DNA of 64,000 nucleotides from Deroplatys truncata (lineage: Eukaryota; Arthropoda; Insecta; Mantodea; Mantidae): assembly GCA_030765065.1 (NCBI GenBank), contig CM060977.1, positions 160,279,052 to 160,343,051 of the forward strand. Direction: 5' to 3'. Below, piece after piece: positions 1 to 11,682 of the stretch. The position numbers were made by a program, and so were the translations under genes. The stretch's first letter is position 1. The number at the start of each line of letters is the position of its first letter. The notes beneath the pieces are model-generated. The model was given only the letters and a program-made list of their open reading frames with translations, was not told where the DNA came from and made no database searches.

Positions 1-1559
1 AAGATTCGAGCTACAATCCTCTGAACGCCCTTTTATTAATTAAGGTAATGATATAATAATATCAATCATCAATTTCTCATTAGGAATTAACTTTTGATTA
101 CAGTAAGAATCGAACACCGATCTATGGATATCCACGCAGAGGTTTAATGCATGTAATGAAATGAATATTAAACGCTTTTTCGGAGTCGCTGCCTGAAATG
201 AGCCAAACAGCTGGTTAACTATGCTCGGGTATATTCGTAGGATTTCGTAAAACATCGGAGAGAACTCCCTCAGGGCAAAAATCATGATGTCTGACTCTGA
301 CGTTGTTTACGTAGAGCTGGTAAACAAGCTTCTCTCTCTTTCACGCGAACAAAGACAGGACGAGCATGAAGCCACCTTCAGATTCTTTTGTTAAGCTACC
401 AGGTCCTGGAACAATGGAAAGGGACCGGCTCTGTTATGGGGCAGTGGAATGAGAAATAAGGGCTTGCCCCGGACAATAGAACTTGTTTCTGTTTTGTCAC
501 GACCCTAATTCATCATGGGCTTTGTTCATTTTGACAGCTGAAGAGTAAGCATTGTTCTTTTGTTAAAAGCTAGTGGAATGAGTATGCCTGAAAGTAGCCT
601 TGCCCCGGACAATAGAAAGGCACACAATAGAAATCCCTTCCTTTGTCCAGCAAGCTCTTTGGTCCCGCACGTGTTCGAGAAACAATGGAAGTGGGGGTGG
701 GTAACTGCAACAGGTGCAGAAGTGGCGCGTGTGGAATTGGGGTAGGAAAAGCATCTCGCCTTTGTTACAGAACCTTAAATTTATGACCCCTTTGTTCGTT
801 TTAACAAGTGAAGGATAACCTTATTTGCTTAACTGTCAAGCTTCCATTGTACTCAACAAGATTTACGACCACAGCTGCAACTAAAACTACCAAGGCACTG
901 CGGGGGGTGGGGAGGGGGCGGGGCTAATTAGCATATTAATTGCACATTCCTGCATATTAAGTGATACAGAACGCCCATTTCCCTACTACTGGCACTGAAT
1001 TTTTTCAGTTGTCTGATTCTACCTTTCCAACCTTGTCCAACACACGGCTTGTGTGGAAGAACAATTAATTCCGTCAAAACAAGTAAGTGATTACTTATAA
1101 AAATATAGAAAACATATGCTTTTTTAAAATAATTTGCAATTAATGCATTTATATTCGATACTACTTGAAAACCTTTTTGACGGTTTAATAAGTAGTACAT
1201 CTGAAATTATTGATCTATTTAGCAAATAATAAAATCGGTTTGTACAATATTTTCTCACACTTTGCAATTTATTGCCAATATGTTTCATTTTCCCAACTCT
1301 ACTTCTAGCAGTCGTGAAGGAAGGTTATACATTATGAAATTTTCTTTTGTGTTACAATACTTTTTATTGCAATTAACAGTACATAATCTTGCTGAGCGAT
1401 TTTTAACAGTATAGAGTCACGACAAAGAAAGACATAGAAGGACTTGATTAAAAAGATTTTGGCTTTTTAATAGTTTTGGTTCTAATTTCATATTATACGA
1501 AACTTCAGCAATAAAATACAGTTTGCTAAATCTGTTTTATGTTGTAAACTACTATTTTT
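1..1559. other. Unassigned stretch, intron or 3' side of Amt
   Basis: No gene is recognised here. The strand and position place it inside or beyond the intron that follows the last Amt exon in the window. Bases about 390-530 and 660-830 resemble each other (both hold a 'gaacaatggaa'-like stretch, then 'cctttgtt' and 'gaaggataa'-like stretches), so an old imperfect tandem duplication is possible. A minus-strand frame at 40-285 has no feature I recognise. Confidence 0.4.
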
Positions 1560-1973
1560 ACTTTCTCTACTACGTACAGTAAGTAGGGAAAGTAAAGCAT
1601 TCCACCCAAAAAGTCGATACCGAGATTTCACCGGAAATACATGTTTTGAGACCTCCTGAATCCAAAAAAGTATTTTTGGAAACATGTCCGTATGTGTCTG
1701 TGAACACATAACTCAGAAACGAACAGTCGGATAAACACCAAACTTGATATTCAGGTTCAGTATCTTCCAGAGATACGACACGAAGGTTTTCAGGAAAATC
1801 CCCCCACCCCAGATTACCCTTTACATGGTACATTTTTCGAAAATTTTAATATTCTCAAAAATGGCTCTAACGATTTTGATTGAAATATCGTATGTTTAAG
1901 ATATTTTCATGACAAATGAAATGTATATCTTAAGCGATAGATACGAAAGAAATTGTAATGCAAGGAGGAATAA
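1560..1973 (+). repeat. R870 repeat, truncated copy
   Basis: Begins with the family's left end (ACTTTCTCTACTACG) and follows the family through the 'ttcaccggaaatacatg' and 'ggctctaacgattttgat' blocks. It stops after about 410 bases where an oppositely oriented copy begins. R870 is a non-autonomous repeat defined here by comparing copies within this window. It codes for nothing. Confidence 0.75.
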
Positions 1974-2852
1974 GAATATGGTGTGTTACATACACATAGT
2001 TTTTTCTACCTTTTATCGTTTATTCTTATATAGCTTCTACACACCATTTTTATGAAAGTTTATTTGTGTATCTTCTTCATTTAATGGAGATACATCTTTG
2101 AGGAAGTAATTTCAATGCACATTTCGATATATATGAAGGTACAAGGAGATAGAGAAAGCTGAATCGATTCTCAGAGGTGTAAAAACAGGGTCTCTATAGT
2201 TGGCCTAGAAATTCCATACTGTTTCCATGATATCGCGAGGAAAAACTGAATAGTGACAGTGCTTTAACAAATGACAAAGGAATTGAGAAATTCAAACCAC
2301 AAACAGCATATATCTCGGAAATTTCCACTAAAAAGGTCATTTGAAATAAATTGTGTATTTTAAAGATATCTACATTTTTGTGTAATACGATTTTGTCTAT
2401 CTCTTACGGTTAACCAGTTATACATAATTATGTATAATTCCATCCGAATGAAAAAAGACTTCACAGGGTATTCCCAGAAAATTCAAGATATAAATTTCAT
2501 TTGCCATGTAAATATCTTAAACATACGTACTTTAATCAAAATTGTTAAAGCCATTTTTGAAAAAACTTTAAAAATAATGAAAAATGCTCCATGTAAAATG
2601 TAGTTTGTGGTTGGAGAATTTTCTTGAAAATCTTGGTGTCACATCTTTGGAGGATGCTGAACTATATACCAAGTTAAGAATTTATGGGACATTTCTTTTT
2701 TGCGTTATACTGTTGACAGACCCGCATACGCTATACACGGACCTTTTCTAAATTTTTGGGGGGTTCAGGGAACTTCAAAACATGTCTTTCTTGTGCAATA
2801 TTGACATCAAATTTATATATACACTTCTCCTACTTACTGTAGCAGAGAAAGT
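1974..2852 (-). repeat. R870 repeat, diverged copy
   Basis: Reverse-oriented R870 running from a degenerate 'tggtgtgttac' end to 'agcagagaaagt'. It is clearly older than most copies, judged by many substitutions and small gaps. Its end lies only 55 bases from the downstream edge of an Amt exon. Confidence 0.7.
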
Positions 2853-2907
2853 AAAACATACAGAGAAAAAAAAAGCTTTCCTAGAGGTCATTGTTCAGTT
2901 TACTTAC

Positions 2908-3019
2908 TCCTCAATCGCAGCATGATAAAGTGCAAGGCGATTACACAGGGCGCGCAGGTTAGTCCAGCCAAGAAGCTGGCCCACAAGGAGTACATGTCCG
3001 CGGCGGCACAGGTACACAC
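2908..3019 (-). CDS. Amt: Ammonium transporter, internal exon (D, TM8 region)
   Basis: Fourth and last Amt exon in the window, 112 bases. On the minus strand the acceptor reads tttgtgcag before GTGTGTACC, and the donor is gtaagt. It enters in phase 0 and leaves in phase 1. The peptide reads VCTCAAADMYSLWASFLAGL and then a hydrophobic run ending in MLRLR. In Amt/Mep/Rh-type transporters this follows the GGM at the end of the previous exon and forms the 'G-D-Y-W-A' loop and the next membrane helix. The exon carrying the second pore histidine should come next and lies outside the window. Amt proteins are plasma-membrane trimers that conduct ammonium or ammonia. R870 repeats sit 55 bases (3' side) and 73 bases (5' side) away. 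Confidence 0.88.
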
Positions 3020-3092
3020 CTGCACAAATAAATGGGTCATTATAACAAAAAAGATGTTATACAGCAATTGATAGTAAAACAAGTACTAAAAA

Positions 3093-3765
3093 TCTGATGT
3101 GTTACACTCACATGACTTTCTCTACTCTTGTACAAACTATTTTTACAAACGCTTATTCTCCATATGCTTCATGTTAATCGAGATATCGAGATGTTAATCT
3201 TATTGCTAATTTTCTTGTAGATGCAAGGGGAATTGGTAGGCTTTAAGCGATAGTCAAATATTTTAAGAGCTGGTTGCTATGTGGAGTATTCCATTCTCTT
3301 TGCATTACCAGGACAAAAAAACAAGAATAACGAGTACTGGAAAATTTAAGGGAATAACAATAAATATCTTGAAAATGGTTCACTCAACAAAAAAAAAAAT
3401 GCATTTGACATAAATTGTGTATTTTAACGCGATCTACGTTTTTTGTGTAGTAAAATTTTGTCTATCTCTTATGGTTTACAGTTATGCAAAAGTCGTTCAC
3501 AATGAAGAATACTTTTGGAGACATTCCTAGAAAATTCAAGATATAAATTTCATTTGTCATGAAAATATGTTAAACATATGATATTTTAATTATAATCGTT
3601 AGAGCCATTTTTGAGAAAATTAAAATTTTCGAAAAATGTTCCATGTAAAGGGTAATGTGGGGTGGGGTGATTTTCTTGGGAACCTTCGTGTCGCATCTCT
3701 GGAAGATACTGGACCTAAATACCAAGTTTGATGTTTATCCGACTGTTCGTTTCTGAGTTATGCTG

Positions 3766-3817
<52 letters not shown>

Positions 3818-3936
3818 GACATGTTTTCAAAAATACTTTTTTTGGATTCAGGAGGCCTCAAAACATGTATTTCCGGTATTGAATTTTTGGGTGGAATACA
3901 ATACTTCCCCTACTAACTATACGTAGTAGAGAAAGT
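3093..3936 (-). repeat. R870 repeat, near full length with (CA)n
   Basis: Starts TCTGATGTGTTACACTCACA and ends GTAGTAGAGAAAGT, flanked on both sides by A runs (AAAAA). It contains a (CA)n run of about 24 units at 3767-3815, at the place where other copies have shorter (CA)n/(TG)n. It lies within Amt intron C-D. Confidence 0.85.
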
Positions 3937-4500
3937 AAAAACTCAGATATTGAACAAGAATGGATATTGGACAGATTATTAAAATAATTTCTAGCAAATA
4001 CGTCCCCTTTTGAGAATAAAAAGTACAGTTTACTTAAGTTTTACATTATATTGTCATTAAAGTACTTTTTCATGGAGAAATTGTTTTATTAGTTATATAT
4101 TTTAATTGGACAAATGATTCCAATAATTTCTAGTAAATCTGTTCTCTTTGGGAGTAAAACGTATAACATATTTCAGTTTCACATTATGTTGTCATTAAAA
4201 TATTTTTCGTGGACATATTGTGCCAAACATGGTTTTATTTAGTTATATATTATTTTAACATGGTCATTTTAAGTGATAAAGCTATTGGTCAAAGTTATAT
4301 ACTGATATGTGAATAATCTAGAACTGGACGACACTGCATACGCGAAAAGGCAAACAGACGCACCTCCTCCTTGTTATACATACCCAACTGTGAAGGGCAA
4401 TAGAATGCCTCACAAAGCTGCGGGGACGGCATAAATGGAAGTCAGTGTACATCTGAGATGTGAGAACATTTTTTTACATTCACATCAAAAGCTGGCGTGA
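3937..4500. repeat. AT-rich stretch with a two-copy tandem duplication
   Basis: Bases about 3980-4120 and 4122-4265 are an imperfect direct duplication with a period near 142. Both start with 'aataatttctag' and both hold 'cattatrttgtcattaaa'. Nothing else is recognised to 4500. Confidence 0.55.
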
Positions 4501-4935
4501 ACCAGAAGCTCGTAACCAGCTGTTCACTTCTGATTTATCTTCGTCACGGTGTTAAAGTGCTTACCTCCAAGATGACCTTTGAGTCAGGGGAACATTTGAA
4601 GATCGCTTGGGAAAAGATCTGGTGAATATGGAGGATGCGAGAAAACCTCCCAGTTGAATCTTCTGAGCTCCGCCTGGGTCAAAATTCAACTTGCAAGTTT
4701 TCTCGTATCCTCCGTATTCACCGGAGCTTGCCCCAAGTCATTTTCACATGTTCCTCCAACTTAAAGGGAAGCATTTTAACACCGATGATGAAGTCAAATC
4801 ACTGAACAGCTGGTTGCGAGCACAGGGCCCGACCTGGTAACAACACTGGCTTGGAAAAACTTGTGTCACCCCAAAAGTTCTAGGAAAAACATGTTGACTA
4901 TGTAGAAAAGTAACAGAAGGATTGTACAATATAAA
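4500..4935. pseudogene. Inverted duplication of mariner-type transposase C-terminus
   Basis: The two halves pair as a large hairpin: about 4514-4680 is the reverse complement of about 4684-4832 with mismatches. Read outward from the centre, each half encodes the catalytic C-terminal part of a mariner transposase. The right half (+) reads YSPELAPS-F then GKHFNTDDEVKS and NSWLRAQGPTW. The left half (-) reads YSPDLFPSD and then LGGKHFNT. This corresponds to the 'YSPDLAPxD' third catalytic aspartate and the following region of DD34D transposases. Neither half has an open frame over its whole length. It is a different mariner lineage from the copy at 7.0-8.3 kb. Confidence 0.65.
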
Positions 4936-5585
4936 TAAAATTAATTCAACGTGGTCAATTGGGTGTAATTGTTTTTTTTATAAAATAGGGAAGTTTACTT
5001 ATTAGACGACCCTCGTATTTTTTCGACAATATTGAATAATAGAAAAGAATACTTACATATAAATGAATACTTTGCTAACACCTGTTGTACATTGTGGTTC
5101 CAGTAAAAAAGTCACCAACATTAACCTTGGTGATAAACTGGCGATCTATTATGCAATGGTTGTTGACCTTAAAAAATTAATAACTTGCAGCTCATATTTA
5201 GCTGCCGCATGAATTAAATCCTATATAAGTATTAACAAATAAAAGTAAGTAAATATCCAGAAAATATTTAAACTGTAAAATTTAACTACCACATATGATA
5301 GGGTATATTCCTTGTCTGAAGTTATAGATATATCTACAGTAAGAGGAGAAATGATCATGGTTAATGTGTTTATGGTGACCACAGATCTTCTCCACGAATT
5401 AAAGAGCAGTAGAGGGCCATAAAAATGAGATGTTCCAGCATGGGCAACAATAAAGTCCTGCGAGTGACTTCATGGAGCTCTCCACTGTCATCAGTCGAGG
5501 CCTTTGTTACGGTATGGTCGGCGTTTAACCTCATTTCAGCCAAACATACAATTTCTCTAAAATGCTTACTCTGTACTTAAACAAA
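4936..5585. other. Unassigned intron sequence
   Basis: AT-rich with no open frame of note and no match to other repeats in the window. Confidence 0.4.
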
Positions 5586-6274
5586 TCTGTGTGTTGCTCT
5601 CGCAAGTCTTTCTCTACTCTTGTACAAACTATTTTTACAAACGCTTATTCTCCATCTACTTCATATTAATCGAGATAAACATTTGCAGAAACTATCTTAT
5701 TGCTAATTTTCTTATAGGTGCAAACGGAATATGGTAGGCTTTAAGCGATAGTCAAATCTTTTAAGAGCTGGTTGCTATGTGGGCATTCCATTCTCTATGC
5801 ATGTCTAGGACATTAAAATAACGAGTAACGAATTCCCATTTGAGAAAAAGTATAAGCATTGGAAAATACAAACAAATAACAAAGAATATCTCGAAAATGG
5901 TTCACTCGACAACCATACAAAAATCTATTACATAAATTGTGTGTTTTAACGAGATCCACATTTTTTGTGTAGTAAAAGTTTGTCTATCTCTTACGGTTTA
6001 CCAGTTATGCGAAAGTCATTCAGAATGAAAGGACTTTCGGGCACATTCCCAGAAAATTCAAGATATACATTCCATTTGTCATAAACATATCTTAAATATG
6101 TGATATTTTAATAAAAATTGTTAGAGCCATTTTTGAGAAAATCAAAACTTTCGAAAAATGTTCCATGTAAAGGGTAATCTGGGTTAGGGGGATTTTCCTA
6201 AAAATCTTCGTGTGGCATTCTTGGAAGATACTGAACTTAAATATCAAGTTTGGTATTTATCCGGCTTTTCGTTG
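5586..6274 (-). repeat. R870 repeat, truncated copy
   Basis: Reverse orientation. Begins at a diverged 'tctgtgtgttgctctcgcaagtctttctctactc' region and follows the family to 'atttatccggcttttcgtt', where homology stops. The left-end part of the family (the 'ttcaccggaaatac' block) is missing. Confidence 0.75.
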
Positions 6275-7024
6275 TAGCGGTTCCTCCTTGGTAAGACCCC
6301 ACTACGTTGATGACATTGGATGCTATATTACGTACCTGTAGGTCATCTTGATGCCCGTATTTTTGTATCTTGATGTATCTTGAGCTCCTCGTAGACTGGA
6401 ATATGATGATCGTAAATCTGTACTCTTGTGTGTGCTAGGATGTTGTAATTATTATTTTATAATTGTGCCACGGCTGTTGTATTTGTGTCGGAGAGCACTT
6501 GTGTCTTGTCGTGTTGGGTATGGAGAAGGGTAAAATATTTTGCACACACGTATTCTGTTAACTATTTCACTTGTATTTTAGATAAATCACATGTAAATAT
6601 TCACAATTCACTATCAACTTTTTATCTTAAAACATATATAGGTAACTGGTAGACTTTAAATACGTAGTTTTAGCGTCTATTTAGAGACGAGTTTATACAC
6701 GGCCTTCCTGCTCGAAGTCTGACAAGCTTCTGTTAGCGTTCCCTTCAACCGTTTTCTTAGCGTAAGTATTTGAATTATAAGCATGTATCAATGTACCTGA
6801 TTCATGATACTATCCGATAACAGTTTATGTTACATATATATGTTTACAGACTTCCATTATTTTAATTATGAATCCAAGGTTCGTTACATGCTGACGTAGA
6901 TACTACTGCATTTCTCGTAATTTTATATTACTAGTTATATAGCTAGCAATGGCCTTTCCCTTTTATATCATATTTTATATGTTTTAACGTTATATACTTA
7001 TTCTCTACCAGCGTACATTATGAA
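6275..7024. other. Unassigned intron sequence
   Basis: AT-rich sequence between a truncated R870 and the mariner. No coding or RNA feature is recognised. Confidence 0.4.
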
Positions 7025-7026
7025 TA

Positions 7027-8292
7027 CTTGGGGCACTAGTTATATTTTGAGCCTTGGCAACCCTGAATGTTGTAGGTGCCATCTGACGTTTCCAATGGAA
7101 AGTTTGACATTTTTTACCATAATCTACTTCAAACATTTTGTCAATAGAGCGTCATTTGTTTTGTTTACACTAACTTAAAAATTGTGTGTCAACAAAAACA
7201 TGGAATTAACTCGTGAAAATGTTCGTGCAATGATTTATTATGACATTCGAGGTGGATTATTAAGACAAGAGTGCATCGATCCACTAACTTCCACATTTGT
7301 CGACGAAGCTCCATCCTTTGCCACTGTGAACGCTGGTATAACGAATTTAATCGTGGCCGCCGTTCGCTCAATGATGAAGTTCGTGAAGGCTGTCAAAATT
7401 AGTTCTTGTGCCAGAAAATAGTGATGCTGTGCAAAAACTAATAATGAAAGATCATCATGCAACATATTGTGAGATTGAGGCAACCCTAGGCATTAGTTCC
7501 ACCAGCATATATAAAATATTGCATGATTAATTAGCCGTGAAAAAGGTTTTCTCTCGTTGGATCCCACATAATTTGACGCAATCTCCAAAATATGCTCGTG
7601 TCGATTGGTGTACAAAAATGCTCAAGAAATACAATGATGGTGCCTCAAAAGACGTATATAAGATTGTAACAGGTGACGAATCATGGATCTATGCGTATGA
7701 GCCGGAACGTAAACAGCAGTCGACTGTATGGACGTTTCAAGATGAAGCAAATCCAACAAAAGTTGTTCGCACTCGAAGGAAATGGTCGCCTGCTTTTTCA
7801 GCAAAACTGGCCATGCGGAAACATTGCCTATAGAGGAATGTAAAACGGTCAATGCCGAATGGTACACAACCATTTGTTTGCTGGAATTCTTCGGTGAAGT
7901 AAGGAAAACCAACAAGAACCGTAGGATCGTTCTTCATCAAGGTAATGCGAGCGCACACACATCTCGTCTAACAACAGAGTATTTGAAGGCTCAAAAAATC
8001 GAATTGATTAGTCATCCGCCATATAGTCCTGATTTGGTACCCAGTGACTTCTTTTTGCTCCCGAACATCAAGAATAAATTGCGTCGTCAAGGATTTTCGT
8101 TGTCAGAAGAAGCCGTTGATGTCTTCAAAAACCATGTTTTGGAGTTCGGAATAAATGCTTTGACAAATGGTTCAAACGGATGCAAAAGTGTATTGATCAT
8201 AAAGGAGAATATTTTGAAAAACAATAAAGCAGTTTTCAATCAGAAATTACTTTGTTTTAATTATTAGGCTCAAAATATAAATAATGCCCTCC
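7027..8292 (+). mobile_element. Mariner element with terminal inverted repeats
   Basis: The ends are inverted repeats of about 26 bases sharing 'ttatattttgagcc', at 7034-7053 and, reversed, 8271-8288. TA dinucleotides flank both ends (7025-7026 and 8293-8294), as expected for mariner insertion. The length of about 1.27 kb is normal for the superfamily. The same end (GGCACTATTTATATTTTGAG) occurs at 63399, so two members of this family are in the window. It lies in Amt intron C-D. Confidence 0.88.
7201..8267 (+). pseudogene. Mariner transposase (DD34D), frameshifted
   Basis: The reading frame starts MELTRENVRAMIYYDIRGGL at the ATG of 7201 and is broken into three pieces. The N-terminal helix-turn-helix part is at 7201-7421, with a shift after about residue 50. 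The middle part (7537-7833) carries TGDESWIYAYEPE with the first catalytic Asp. The C-terminal part (7782-8267) carries VLHQGNASAHTS, where the usual Asp of 'HDNAS' has become Gly, and SHPPYSPDLVPSDFF with the third Asp. The loss of one catalytic residue plus the frameshifts and a stop near 7530 make it inactive. It has no functional relation to Amt. Confidence 0.88.
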
Positions 8293-8496
8293 TATATGTG
8301 TGTTTAACATCCTCTTATTTATTATACGTACGATATTATCAAAGAAAATACATAACACGTAAAAGTATCTTTAATAAAAATATTAAAATTAAAGAAAGAA
8401 ATTATTAATGTGTTGATGCTGAGAAGCTGTGAATTAGATATCTTATTACATTAATGATTTATCGTATTAGTTTGTCCGTGACTAATACTGTATGTT
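8293..8496. other. Short unassigned spacer
   Basis: AT-rich with no feature seen. Confidence 0.3.
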
Positions 8497-8672
8497 GCTT
8501 CATCGCTTTTGTGTTATGCTGTTCAAGACTGACACACACAGGGACATGGTTCCAAAAATGCTTTATTTGGATTCAGAGCACATTAAATCATGTATTTGCG
8601 GTGAAATCTCGGTATCGAACTTTTGGGTAGAATACAATACTTGCCCTACTTACTATCGTAGTAGAGAGAGTA
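8497..8672 (-). repeat. R870 repeat, terminal fragment
   Basis: Only about 175 bases of the left-end region remain: 'gttatgctgttca', a short CA run, 'gacatg', 'ttgcggtgaaatctcggtatcg' and 'cgtagtagagagagt'. Confidence 0.75.
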
Positions 8673-9513
8673 ATAAGGCTCTTAGGGCTACAACATCGCA
8701 TCTTTCGAGTATTGTTTTTCTCTTATTTATTGTCTTCAACTCAAATCCGAGATCATGGAGGATCTTGTTCAAAGAGCTAAGGCTTCCCTGAAACAGGTCT
8801 GCTTCTTTTAGTTAAGAAATAAGTTTGCGTGTGGTAGATTGCTCACTGCGGATGTAGTAGCCAGAGACACTCAAGGTGTCCAATTTGAGTTTCTCTGGAG
8901 TTAAAAGCAGTAATAACTAACAAAGTAGGCTGACAACACAAGAAGTAAGTTAATGCACAAACAGCATTTTCAGGATACCAATAAGGCAACAACCGACCTG
9001 AGAGGTTCATAAGTCACTAATGTAAGCAAATAAACTAAACCTTGAAGAAATACTCCTGTTTATAAACGTGATACTTATTGTAGAATACCTGATCCGCACG
9101 GGGTGTTTTGACAATCGTCAATAAGAATCGCATCCAAATCACTCTGGAGCTTACTTGTCACCAGTTTCATAACAAAGAAAGTCTCCAGAACGTCCAGAAA
9201 ATATGGTTCATGCTTTAAGATTTTGCCGTCCCTAAAACCTGCCCTGGGGGTGATAGGCTCGACCCCGCTTGAGCTGGCCCTGGAACAGGGTATGGTTTAC
9301 GATCAGTTAATTATATTAGTCCATTTATGATAGTTTTCAACATCAGTATTGCATATTCTTGGCTGATGAGTAGAACATATTTATGTACAATTAAACACTT
9401 CTGCATCCTGTTGGTTTAAAAGCAATGTTAATAAAACAAGTAATCAGAAGATTGTCCTGCGGTTGAGTGGTCTTTTGTTCCAAGAGACCCGGAAGTATTT
9501 CTTTTTCTTTTTT
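8673..9513. other. Unassigned intron sequence
   Basis: No coding, RNA or repeat feature recognised over about 840 bases. Confidence 0.4.
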
Positions 9514-10369
9514 ACTTTCTCTACTACGTATAGTAAGTAGGGGAAGTATTGTATTCCACCCAAAAATTCAATACTGAGATTTCACCGGAAATACATGCTT
9601 TGAGGCGCTCTGAATCGAAACAAAGCATTTTTGGAAACATGTCCAAGTGTCTGTCTATCTGTGTGTATCTGTGAACAGCATAACTCAAAAACGAAAAAGT
9701 CGGATAAATGCCAAATTTGGTATTTGAGTTTAGTATATTCCATGGAAGCGACACGAAGGTACTCAAGAAAATCCGCCCATTCCAACTACCCCTTACATGA
9801 ACATTTTTTGAAATTTTTGATTTTCTAAAATCTGGCTCTAACGATTTTGATTAAAATACCACATACGAAAGATATTTACATGAAAATAAAATTTACATCT
9901 TGAATTTTCTAGAATAGCCTAGGAAGTCCTCTTCATTCGGAAGGAATTTTGCGTAATCGTATATAACTTGCAAGCATTAAGCGATAGACGAAAACATACC
10001 ACATAAAACATGTAGATCTCTTTAAAACACACAATTTACTTAAAATAAGTTTTTTGTGGCATAAGCCGTTTCTGAGATATCCGTTATTAAAGGTTCGAAT
10101 TGTGCAATACTTGTCATTAAGTCCCATCAGTTTTCAGCGGTTTATCACGATTGCATGGAAAGAGTATGGAAATTTAAGGACAGCATAAAGCACGCAGTTC
10201 TTAAAAATTTGACCATTACTGTTTCGTTTGTATTATAACCAAAGGTTTGCAAAGGTTTGTTTAGATTAAAATGAAGTAGATAGAAAAATAAACTTTAGTA
10301 AGAATAGATTGTATTCCCATTAATAAACGATAGAGAGTAGAGAAAGTTGTGTGAGTGTATCACATCAGA
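9514..10369 (+). repeat. R870 repeat, full length, diverged
   Basis: Starts ACTTTCTCTACTACGTATAG and ends CACATCAGA. Flanked by T runs at both ends (TTTTTT and TTTTT), which fits a T-rich target duplication. Confidence 0.85.
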
Positions 10370-10522
10370 TTTTTTAATTACCAGGTACATTATATGCATT
10401 AGGATTTTGTACCCAAGAATGTGTGTCCAATTATGTGTAGGCATTTGTGTTTAATTGAAAGAAATCAAGACGCCCCTTCAAGGACAGGGTAGTTTACTTT
10501 CTTAAATGAACCAGTGCTTTTT

Positions 10523-11390
10523 ACTTTCTATACTACGTATAGTAAGTAGGGGAAGTATTCCATTCCACCCAAAAATTCGATACCGAGATTTCACCGGAAA
10601 TACATGTTTTGAGATCCCCTGAATCCAAAAAAAGGATTTTGGAAACACGTCCGTGTGTGTGTCTGTGTGTGTGTATGTGTGTGTGTGTGTGTGTGTCTGT
10701 GTGCCTGTGAACAGCATAACTCAGAAACGAACAGTCGGATAAACACCAAACTTGGTATTTAGGTTCAGTATCTTCCAGAGATGCGACACGAAGGTTTTCA
10801 AGAAAATCCCCCAACCCAGATTACCCTTTACAAGGAACATTTTTCGAAAATTTTAATTCTCTCAAAAATGGCTCTAACGATTTTGATTAAAATATCATAT
10901 GTTTAAGATATTTTCATGACAAATGAAATGTATATCTCAAATTTTCTGGGAATGTCTCCAAAAGTATTCTTCATTGGGAACGACTTTTGCATAACTGGTA
11001 AACCATAAGAGATAGACAAAGTTTTACTACACAAAAAATGTAGATCGCGTTAAAATACACAATTTATGTCATATTCATTTTTGTTGTTGGGTGAACCATT
11101 TTCGAGGTATTGCTTGTTATTGCCTTAAATTTTCCAATACTTAATACTTTTTCTCAAATTCGTTATTCATTTTTTTGTCCTGGTAATGCAAAGAGAATGG
11201 AATGCGTCACATAGCAACCAGCTCTTAAAATATTTTACTATCGCTTAAAGCCTACCAATTCCCCTTGCATCTAGAAGAAAATTAGCAGTAAGAGTAACAT
11301 CTCGATTAACATGAAGCATATGGAGAATAAGCGTTTGTAAAAATAGTTTGTACAGGAGTAGAGAAGGTCATGTGAGTGTAACACATCAGA
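10523..11390 (+). repeat. R870 repeat, full length
   Basis: A representative copy of 868 bases. It runs from ACTTTCTATACTACG, through a (TG)n tract at 10647-10705, to ACACATCAGA, with TTTTT on either side. Its end is 58 bases from the 3' splice donor side of an Amt exon. Confidence 0.88.
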
Positions 11391-11448
11391 TTTTTTGTGT
11401 TTAATATGCTTAATAATGGTTAAGATCTACTTAGAGTAATACACTCAC

Positions 11449-11682
11449 CATACCCCCAAGGGCAGCGTTGAACGTCATCGTAAAACTCCAGACCGGAGGA
11501 CCGAAGAGGCCCAGTCTATAACCAACTAGCGCGAAGATGGCCGCACCACTGCCTCCCAGCAGACTGTTAATGGCGATCTTTGCGACTACTCCACCATCCC
11601 CTGGCTTTGTGACTGAGGCATATGTTCCGGCGTTGAACGACAGGAAGCCGACGGTGATCAGTAGCCCACCGATTCCAACAAG
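11449..11682 (-). CDS. Amt: Ammonium transporter, internal exon (C)
   Basis: 234 bases, phase 0 at both ends (78 codons). On the minus strand the acceptor is tactctttag before CTTGTTGGA, and the donor is gtgagt after GGTATG. The peptide starts LVGIGGLLITVGFLSFNAGT, continues through KPGDGGVVAKIAINSLLGGS, and ends FTMTFNAALGGMV once joined to exon D. This is the Amt stretch that follows the 'GHS-P' loop: a glycine-rich membrane helix, the 'FN-G-S/T' motif, then the helix that ends 'N..L.GMV'. No stops or frameshifts are seen, so the exon looks functional. Confidence 0.93.

Noticed and set aside
40..285. 81-codon minus-strand frame as an Amt exon or a gene
   Set aside because: The peptide does not resemble Amt or any family I recognise, and no splice-site context supports it.
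10523..11390. R870 as a Helitron (TCTCTACTAC near the left end resembles Helitron 5' ends)
   Set aside because: The other end lacks CTRR and a terminal hairpin, and flanking T-run duplications argue against the Helitron mechanism.
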